35,923 nt of DNA, taken from positions 5,458 through 41,380 of the forward strand of contig DEHD01000026.1 in the NCBI GenBank assembly GCA_002351725.1, given 5' to 3'. A program made the translations under genes and the position numbers. Source of the DNA: Prevotella sp. UBA2809. Its GTDB lineage: Bacteria; Bacteroidota; Bacteroidia; Bacteroidales; Bacteroidaceae. Under the pieces are notes generated by a model. That model was not told the DNA's origin. It searched no databases and saw only the letters and a program-made list of their open reading frames with translations. Below, in pieces: positions 8,713 through 15,207 of the stretch (positions are counted from its first letter, which is position 1; the number at the start of each line of letters is the position of its first letter).

Positions 8713-10110
8713 ATGCGACACGTAACTGCTTTATTCTTTTGCTGCATGATGACTTTATGGTCGCATGGGCAGACGCTTTGTACCCAACAGCTTCAGCATG
8801 CCATCGACAGTGTCTATGAGGCTGGAGGCGGGCGACTGACACTCACCAAAGGTACTTACCTCACGGGAGGTTTGATGTTGCGCTCTGGCGTGGAGTTGCA
8901 CCTGGAAGAGGGCTCCACACTGCTTGGCAGCACCAATCCTTATGACTATCAGCCTATCAGCATCGCTCACAGCAATGACGCACGGAACGATAATGCCTCG
9001 ATGGCACTCCTGATGGCCGATGGGGCTGAGAATATCAGCATCACGGGCTCTGGTACCATCGACGGACAAGGTTTGCAGCTGGCGCTGAACATAGACAGTT
9101 TGCACTATACAGGCGAACGCATAGACCCTAACTACAATCAGCGGCGCCAGCGCCCCAGCGAGACGGCTCGACCCAAACTCTTCTTCCTCTATGGATGTAA
9201 GAATGTGACGGTAGAAGGCGTGAGGCTTCGGAATAGTGCTAACTGGGGATTATCGCTTCATCTCTGCCAACAGGTACAACTGCAGCATTTGGATATCGAG
9301 AATCGGGCCTATTGGAATAATGATGGTATCGACCTGACTGACTGCCAGCATGTGGTGGTGTCTGACTGCCGTATCAACTCGGCTGATGATGGGGTTTGTC
9401 TGAAGTCGTATCATGCCGACAGCGAGTGTTATGATGTTGAGATTGCCCGATGTGATATCCGAAGCAGTGCCTCGGCCGTGAAGTTCGGTACGGCCTCGTG
9501 GGGCGGCTTCCGCAAGGTGTATGTACACGATATCAAAGTGAGTGATACCTTCCGTTCGGCTATTGCCATCGAGAGTGTGGATGGAGCGCAGATAGACAGT
9601 GTGCTGGTGGAGCGTGTGGAGGCTCATAACACAGGTAACCCGATTTTTATGCGACTGGGGCAACGGGCAGGCAATCGCAAAGGTTCGATAAAAAATATCG
9701 TTATCCGTGATTTGACGTGCCAGGTGCCTTTCGGCCGCCCGGATGAGGCTTACGACTTGCGTGGCCCAGAGGTGGATTTCTTCCATAACCCATTCCCCAG
9801 CAGTATCTGTGGCATTCCTGGCAACTGCATTGAGAATATCACGTTACAGGATATCAGGATTACCTATCCTGGTCGAGCCACTAAAGGTATGGCTTATATC
9901 CCCCTTTGGCGCAAGAGCGATGTACCAGAACAAATAGACAAATACCCAGAGTTCACCATGTTTGGCGAGTTGCCTGCATGGGGCTTCTATCTGCGTCATG
10001 TCCGTAATATCACGCTTAAAAACGTTCAACTATCGCTGGCAGACGATGATTTCCGCCCAGCGATAGTTGAAGATGATGTAGAGAATATGTTATTTCTTCT
10101 CGACCGTTAG
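8713..10110 (+). CDS. Second GH28 polygalacturonase-family glycoside hydrolase
   Basis: 465 residues from the ATG at 8713, which gives a proper signal peptide (MRHVTALFF... to about residue 20). An in-frame ATG at 8662 lies inside the terminator hairpin and would put a non-signal sequence in front, so I reject it. The beta-helix repeats and GH28 acids are present: WNNDGID (D204) and SADDG (D225, D226), the latter a variant of GDD. SAVKFGT and AIAIESVDG replace the GHG and RIK motifs. The C-terminal DDFRPAIV and VEDDVEN blocks are typical of bacterial GH28. It is probably periplasmic and acts on pectic oligosaccharides. Its last 21 nt overlap the end of the convergent gene, and its last 30 codons contain that gene's terminator. 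Confidence 0.9.
   Translation: MRHVTALFFCCMMTLWSHGQTLCTQQLQHAIDSVYEAGGGRLTLTKGTYLTGGLMLRSGVELHLEEGSTLLGSTNPYDYQPISIAHSNDARNDNASMALLMADGAENISITGSGTIDGQGLQLALNIDSLHYTGERIDPNYNQRRQRPSETARPKLFFLYGCKNVTVEGVRLRNSANWGLSLHLCQQVQLQHLDIENRAYWNNDGIDLTDCQHVVVSDCRINSADDGVCLKSYHADSECYDVEIARCDIRSSASAVKFGTASWGGFRKVYVHDIKVSDTFRSAIAIESVDGAQIDSVLVERVEAHNTGNPIFMRLGQRAGNRKGSIKNIVIRDLTCQVPFGRPDEAYDLRGPEVDFFHNPFPSSICGIPGNCIENITLQDIRITYPGRATKGMAYIPLWRKSDVPEQIDKYPEFTMFGELPAWGFYLRHVRNITLKNVQLSLADDDFRPAIVEDDVENMLFLLDR
10018..10071 (-). terminator. Rho-independent terminator of the minus-strand PUL, inside GH28 coding sequence
   Basis: A perfect 15-bp inverted repeat has arms at 10025-10039 (TTCAACTATCGCTGG) and 10057-10071 (CCAGCGATAGTTGAA) with a 17-nt loop. 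Read on the minus strand it begins 18 nt after the binding-protein stop (10090) and is followed by CG and TTTTT (10022-10018), a classic intrinsic terminator. On the plus strand there is no T run. The whole structure lies in the coding sequence of the second GH28. Confidence 0.85.
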
Positions 10111-12105
10111 TACACCCTTGGCAACGCCAGCTGTCAGGTCGATGGTGAATACGAAGGTGTCGCCATCGTTGAGCACGGCACCATCCTTCAGGAAGATGTT
10201 ACCATTGTCGCTATCGGCAGCGTTAACACGGAACCAGTCGTTGTCGCTGTCAAGATGGTAGTCGCCACCCTGTCCGTTGAACTCGATACCCCATGTGGGC
10301 TGGCCGAAGAACTTGAAGTTGATACCGGTGGCTGCCAGCTGCTGACCTACGGTGAGTGTGATGCGATAAACGCCCTTGGCTATTGGAGCCATACACTGAT
10401 CCCAGTCTGGATCGGTCCACCAGCTCTTGTTGTTGGCCGATGTGAGCAATGGCTTGTTCACACAGTCGCTACCGATTATCCAGATAGATCCTGTGCCATC
10501 GGCCTGCATGGTGGCTGGCTTGCCCTCGTCGTTGATGGGGTAAACCTGTACGTACTCATAGTCGGCATAGGCCTTAATGGCATACTGACCATTGATGCAG
10601 AGGAAGGTGTAGGTACCATCGCCATTGGCCTTGAAGAAGTCAGGATCAACATACCAGTTGCTGCCCACGATGCCTTCGAACTGTACGGTCATACCCTTCT
10701 TCAGGGTCATGGCCTGTGGCTCCTTGTCGGCCAGCGTCACTGTCTGCACACCGTCGCCAGCACCCTTCGTGATGGTGAGTGGTGCATTCTTGGTGCCGCC
10801 AGTCAGGTTAATCGTGAAGATATATACATCGCCCTCGTTGAGGGTGGCACCCTCCTTCAGGTAGATGTTACCATTGTCGTGACCATTGCCATCGCCCACA
10901 CCAAACACGTCGTGATTGCAAACCAGTGAATAGTCGCTACCATCGCCCTTGAACTCAGTGCCCCAGTTGGGCTGTCCGAAGAACTTGAAGTTGACATCGC
11001 TGGCAGAGAGCTGCTTGCCCACGGTGAGGGTAAGCTGGTATACCTTATCCTTGACCTGAGCCATAGGCTGATCCCACTCGGAACCTGTCCACCAGCCATT
11101 GTTATTAGAACTGGTGAGGTATGGTTTGTTGATGCCATTGCCACCAATCACCCAGATGGCACCAGAACCATCAGACTGGAGTGTGGCAGGCTCGTTGGCA
11201 GTACCGCTATATACCTGCAGGAACTGATACTTAGAGTAGGCTGTGAGGGTATAGATGCCATCGACACCCAGGAACACGTAGTTGCCTGCATCGTTAAGCT
11301 CGAAGAAGTCGTTGTCGATAAACCACTCGTTGCTTACGATGCCACCGATGGTGTACTCACGCCCCTGCTCAAGCTGGCGGGTGATGATATTCTCGGCCTC
11401 GGTGAAGTTAAGTGGCTGGATGGTGATCTCCTCGTTAGGACCATAGCTATAGTCGCAAGTATTGAAGCTCACTACCACATCGCCAGCATTGTTGGTCTGG
11501 AAGTCTATGCTACCCTTCTGGCCCAATGCAATCTCGGTACCATTGCTACCAAAACTCCACTCGCCGTCCTGAGTCATGAAGTAACCCTTGAAGGCGCTTT
11601 CGCTGGTATGGATGGTTGTGGTATAGAGATAGTCGGCCTCCTCGGTCATCTGGTAAACAGTGCTGTCGGCAGTGATGAACTGCAGATTGCTAAGGTGAGG
11701 ACGCTCTACGGTGAGGGGAACCTCGATGATGGTGGTAGAGGTGGTGACGTTCTGCAAGGTGAGGCGTACGATAGCCTCGCCATTGGGGATATACTGCAGG
11801 TAGGGCACATTCAGTGTCACACTATAGTCGCCTGCCTCCTTAGTGCGGATAGTGGTGGCATCCACAGTCTCATTGGTGAACAGCAGTTCGGCCTTGAGGG
11901 TAGAAAGGCGTTCGCCCTTCTTATCAGTACAGTTTACGTTAAAGGTGGTCTGCTGCCCCATCTGAGCAGTGCCCAGACTGCTAACGCCGATAAGCGGATC
12001 GCCCTGCTTAACGATATTCTTGTAATCTTCGTCGATGCACGAAGTGAACATGAACAGTGCTGCTCCAAGAAGCATGCTGCCAATTCTTGATATCTTAGTC
12101 TTCAT
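10090..12105 (-). CDS. Surface glycan-binding lipoprotein (SusE/F-like) with duplicated C-terminal module
   Basis: 671 residues from the ATG at 12105; a TTG nine bases upstream adds nothing useful. Lipobox FTSC puts the lipidated Cys near residue 23. An N-terminal Ig-like region (about 30-230) is followed by two clearly homologous modules of about 200 residues, roughly 240-450 and 465-671. Shared blocks include SNEWFIDNDFF/SNWYVDPDFF, GAIWVIGG/GSIWIIGS, NNGWWT/NKSWWT, NFKFFGQPNWG/NFKFFGQPTWG and GNIYLKEG/GNIFLKDG. The paired Trp residues are likely sugar stackers. The layout resembles DUF5125/DUF5121-type glycan-binding proteins next to GH30 in Bacteroides beta-1,6-glucan loci; that match is from memory. 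It is the last gene of the SusC-SusD-GH30 operon. Confidence 0.85.
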   Translation of the reverse strand: MKTKISRIGSMLLGAALFMFTSCIDEDYKNIVKQGDPLIGVSSLGTAQMGQQTTFNVNCTDKKGERLSTLKAELLFTNETVDATTIRTKEAGDYSVTLNVPYLQYIPNGEAIVRLTLQNVTTSTTIIEVPLTVERPHLSNLQFITADSTVYQMTEEADYLYTTTIHTSESAFKGYFMTQDGEWSFGSNGTEIALGQKGSIDFQTNNAGDVVVSFNTCDYSYGPNEEITIQPLNFTEAENIITRQLEQGREYTIGGIVSNEWFIDNDFFELNDAGNYVFLGVDGIYTLTAYSKYQFLQVYSGTANEPATLQSDGSGAIWVIGGNGINKPYLTSSNNNGWWTGSEWDQPMAQVKDKVYQLTLTVGKQLSASDVNFKFFGQPNWGTEFKGDGSDYSLVCNHDVFGVGDGNGHDNGNIYLKEGATLNEGDVYIFTINLTGGTKNAPLTITKGAGDGVQTVTLADKEPQAMTLKKGMTVQFEGIVGSNWYVDPDFFKANGDGTYTFLCINGQYAIKAYADYEYVQVYPINDEGKPATMQADGTGSIWIIGSDCVNKPLLTSANNKSWWTDPDWDQCMAPIAKGVYRITLTVGQQLAATGINFKFFGQPTWGIEFNGQGGDYHLDSDNDWFRVNAADSDNGNIFLKDGAVLNDGDTFVFTIDLTAGVAKGVLTVEKK

Positions 12106-12133
12106 AATTATCAATTGTCAATTATCAATTATC
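12106..12133. repeat. Four tandem heptamers between GH30 and binding-protein genes
   Basis: The plus strand reads AATTATC, AATTGTC, AATTATC, AATTATC: four 7-nt units in a row with one mismatch. They fill nearly the whole 39-nt gap between the two genes and touch the ATG of the downstream one, so they form the A/T-rich translation-initiation region of that mRNA. Confidence 0.85.
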
Positions 12134-12144
12134 AATAGTTTCAA

Positions 12145-13659
12145 CTACCATTTGCATGAAACCACACCCTGTGCAGGGATAACTGTGCGGAAGTGATTCT
12201 GACCATCGCTGATAACGGCAGTTACATTCTCATCAGAGCTGTTAAGAACTACTGTGGCGTAGGTGCCATCAGGATTGCGGAAAGCAGAGTATACCAGTCC
12301 GTTCTTGACGAGTGAACGCTGAGAAACACCAATACGCTGAGCATCGGGGCGAACTACACTCGACATGTGAGAGATCACATAATAGTGAGAGTTGCGAGTG
12401 ATGGTCTTATAATCCATCGAGATATCAACAGCACCAAAGCATGTCTGGCAACCACCATCCAGGTTGGGGCCCATGTTCATATCGAGCATCAGGTTCCATA
12501 CCAGCACAGCCTTACACCACTGGTTAACAGTGCCCATAGTAACGTTCTTCATATCCTCCATAAGGCGCTTAGAGAGGTTACGACCATCGTTCCATGTGCC
12601 AATGCTTGACTCAGAGAAGATGAGTTCCTTGTCAGGAGCCTGGGTGTGGATGTCGGTCAGCTCGGTGTTCTTGCCTCCATAGTCGTGATAGGCAGAACCA
12701 ACCACCAGCTCAGAACCCTCGAACTCGTTGCCAAGTGCATTGTAAACCTTAACGGGATAGTCCTGCTGGTCCTCGATATTATCATAGTTGTAGTTATGAT
12801 CGAAGAGGTATATCTTGGTGCTGATGCCATTCTTCTTGAAAGCAGAAGCCAACTCGGCTACGAATGGCGCTTCCTCCTGCCAAGGCATGTAGAGCGATGC
12901 GCAGTTGGCCTTGTTGAGAGGCTCGTTCTGAGGAGAAACGGCATAGATATTAATACCCTGCTGCTTCATGGCAGCAATGAACTTAACGAAGTACTGGGCA
13001 TAGTCCTTACGATAGTCAGGATTCAGGTGACCGTCGGTCCAAGAGTCGAAAGGCTTCTTGGTGTCGATGTCAGAAACCTTCATCCATTTAGGACAAGTCC
13101 AAGGAGCAGCGATAATCTTCACGTTGGGATTGATAGCCAGAATCTCCTTCAGAACAGGGATGACATACTGAGTCTCGTCGCTGTAGAGACGGAAGTTATC
13201 GAGTCCAGGCTCGTCGCAGAGCGAATACTCTGTAGATGAGAAGTCGTTGCAACCGATGCTGATACGAGCATAGCTCACACCATATCCCTCGGTCTCAGAA
13301 TAGGTCTGCTTGAGGAAGGCAGTGCGCTCCTCGGGCTGCATCTTGAGCAGGTTGTAGCAGGTAGAATAAGTAATGGCGAATCCGAAACCATCCATTGTCT
13401 GGAACTGCTGAGCAGGATCGACGATGATGGTAGAAGGTGCCATGTTGTTACCAGTAAACACTTCGGCCTTGCTCATGTCGAGCAGTTGTGCACCATTGCC
13501 TGTGGTGGTATAGATAGTGGCTACACGACCCGTGGGCTCTGACGAGCCACCCTGATCGGCTGGACGAGGGGTATCGTCGATAGATGCACTGTTAGAGCAA
13601 GCTGCTGTAGAGAGCAACAGTGCGGTTGCTATGCTTAATATTGACATATTTGTTTTCAT
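12145..13659 (-). CDS. GH30 (subfamily 3-like) endo-beta-glucanase lipoprotein
   Basis: 504 residues with lipobox STAAC (Cys21), so a lipid-anchored, probably surface, enzyme. The clan GH-A barrel is recognisable: FQTMDGFGFAITYS near residue 85, YARISIGCNDFS near 130, APWTCPKWMK near 185, the acid/base Glu in SPQNEP (E246) and the nucleophile Glu in LIFSESSIG (E350). The C-terminal beta-sandwich ends in VIPAQGVVSCKW. In Bacteroides, GH30_3 enzymes in SusCD loci are endo-beta-1,6-glucanases that cut fungal glucan on the cell surface. The subfamily assignment here is inferred from motif feel and context; other GH30 activities (glucosylceramidase, xylanase) are less likely next to this binding protein. 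Confidence 0.87.
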   Translation of the reverse strand: MKTNMSILSIATALLLSTAACSNSASIDDTPRPADQGGSSEPTGRVATIYTTTGNGAQLLDMSKAEVFTGNNMAPSTIIVDPAQQFQTMDGFGFAITYSTCYNLLKMQPEERTAFLKQTYSETEGYGVSYARISIGCNDFSSTEYSLCDEPGLDNFRLYSDETQYVIPVLKEILAINPNVKIIAAPWTCPKWMKVSDIDTKKPFDSWTDGHLNPDYRKDYAQYFVKFIAAMKQQGINIYAVSPQNEPLNKANCASLYMPWQEEAPFVAELASAFKKNGISTKIYLFDHNYNYDNIEDQQDYPVKVYNALGNEFEGSELVVGSAYHDYGGKNTELTDIHTQAPDKELIFSESSIGTWNDGRNLSKRLMEDMKNVTMGTVNQWCKAVLVWNLMLDMNMGPNLDGGCQTCFGAVDISMDYKTITRNSHYYVISHMSSVVRPDAQRIGVSQRSLVKNGLVYSAFRNPDGTYATVVLNSSDENVTAVISDGQNHFRTVIPAQGVVSCKW

Positions 13660-13674
13660 TGTTGTAAGTTGTGA

Positions 13675-15192
13675 TTAATATCCGGGATTTTGTTCAAGAT
13701 TAATATTCTCGTCGAGAGCTGTCTGTGGCAGAGGCAACAGATAAGAATTCTCGTCGAAGGTGCGCTTCTGAGCCAGACGACCAGCATCCTTGGCATAAAC
13801 AGCATTCATATACTGCTCTACCTTACCGTTACGACAGAGGTCGAACCAGCGCTGTCCTTCGAAAGCAAGCTCCAAGCGGCGCTCATGCAGAACCTTTTCT
13901 ACCATATCGCCAGAGGCATCGATATCCTTCAGGTTTACACGCTGACGAATCTGATTGACCAGCGCTGCTGCCTGCTGGGCATTGCCCTGATGCGCATAGG
14001 CCTCGGCCTCCATCAGCAGGATATCAGCCAGACGCAGCTTGTAGCGGTTCTGATAAGAAGAACGGCACTTGTACATGAATGGATAGTGAGATGCTGGGTA
14101 GTAGTTGTTCCAAGTGCACTCGTAGTAAACCACGCTCTCGTTGAAACGAATCTCGTCGCCTTCCTCGGTGAAGTCGCGAATCAGGTCGCGAGATGGGGTA
14201 ATCCACTTAGCCCATGTAAAGTAGTACTCGTAGTCATCCAACTGGCGACCATACATCCAGGTCTCCCAGTTACCGTTACCTGTAGAATAGTGAACCTCGA
14301 GAATACCCTCGCTGGTGTTGCGCTTCACGCAATCCTTCTTGTCGGCATCGTAGCCAAACAAGGTAGCATACTCTGGCTCAAGTGTCAAGCCTGCAGTTGC
14401 CTTTACCTTCTCGGCATACTCTATCACCTTGCTGTAATCCTGCACAGGACGCTCGGCATAAACCTTGGCCAGCATGGCCTGAGCTACCGTTTTGGTGAGC
14501 AGGGTGCGGTCGGTATTCGAGAACTCTGGTGCATCTGGCAGAGCCTCCTCAAGGTCCTTGATAACTTGCTGATAGCACTCCTCGGTAGTCTTCTTTGGAG
14601 GGTAATAGGTAGGATAAACCTCCTCTACATTATCGTTAGTGATGGTCTTGGCAATATCGGTGATGACAGGGAACGAGCCCCACAGTCTGGCCATATCAAA
14701 CATGATAAGGGCACGGAAGATCTTACCTTCGGCCTGCCACTGGCGGCACTCGGCATCGCTCACCAGATTCTTGGCGCGCAATTCGTCGAGACCGTTGATG
14801 AGCACATTAGCCTGGGCCACATCAGCCAGATAGCGCGTCCAGTCGCGGCTCAGAACAGAGTTTGAGGCATCGATAGAGTTTGTCTCGTAAGGCACAACCT
14901 CAGCACCAGTAGTACCAGCATAGGCATTGTCAGAGTGTGCCTCAGCAATGAGCAGCATGTCGAGCGACCAGTGCTCCTGACGGTTACGCAACAGTTCATA
15001 CAGATTCTTGCGCTGGTCGAGAGCGGCCTGTTTGTCCTTCAGCACAGCTGCTACGGTATCGGTGAGCACACCTTCGGTAAGCTCGGTGGCATCGGAGATA
15101 GGCTTCTGGTCGAGCGAGCATGAAATCAGCATGCCGCCAACAGCGCAACCCAGAATACCAGCACGGATATATTGATATATATTGTTATTCAT
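13675..15192 (-). CDS. SusD/RagB-family glycan-binding lipoprotein (second PUL)
   Basis: 505 residues. Lipobox MLISC places the lipidated Cys near residue 25. The family pattern is clear: helical repeats with AQANVLINGLDEL, RALIMFDMARLWG and AQAMLAKVYAERP, the LRLADILLMEAEAYAHQGN helix, the ERRLELAFEGQRWFDLCRNG block, and the end NINLEQNPGY. It forms the surface lid of the SusC encoded 15 nt upstream and hands oligosaccharides to it. The gene lies 15 nt before GH30 in the same operon, so the cargo is probably the GH30 product. Confidence 0.94.
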   Translation of the reverse strand: MNNNIYQYIRAGILGCAVGGMLISCSLDQKPISDATELTEGVLTDTVAAVLKDKQAALDQRKNLYELLRNRQEHWSLDMLLIAEAHSDNAYAGTTGAEVVPYETNSIDASNSVLSRDWTRYLADVAQANVLINGLDELRAKNLVSDAECRQWQAEGKIFRALIMFDMARLWGSFPVITDIAKTITNDNVEEVYPTYYPPKKTTEECYQQVIKDLEEALPDAPEFSNTDRTLLTKTVAQAMLAKVYAERPVQDYSKVIEYAEKVKATAGLTLEPEYATLFGYDADKKDCVKRNTSEGILEVHYSTGNGNWETWMYGRQLDDYEYYFTWAKWITPSRDLIRDFTEEGDEIRFNESVVYYECTWNNYYPASHYPFMYKCRSSYQNRYKLRLADILLMEAEAYAHQGNAQQAAALVNQIRQRVNLKDIDASGDMVEKVLHERRLELAFEGQRWFDLCRNGKVEQYMNAVYAKDAGRLAQKRTFDENSYLLPLPQTALDENINLEQNPGY

Positions 15193-15207
15193 ATTCTTGA
15201 TACTTAA

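Noticed and set aside
12106..12114. TTG start for the binding-protein gene
   Set aside because: It lies in the heptamer array three codons upstream of a normal ATG that begins a proper lipoprotein signal.
13690..14865. 391-codon plus-strand reading frame opposite susD
   Set aside because: It is fully antisense to a convincing SusD gene and has no family motif, promoter or signal.
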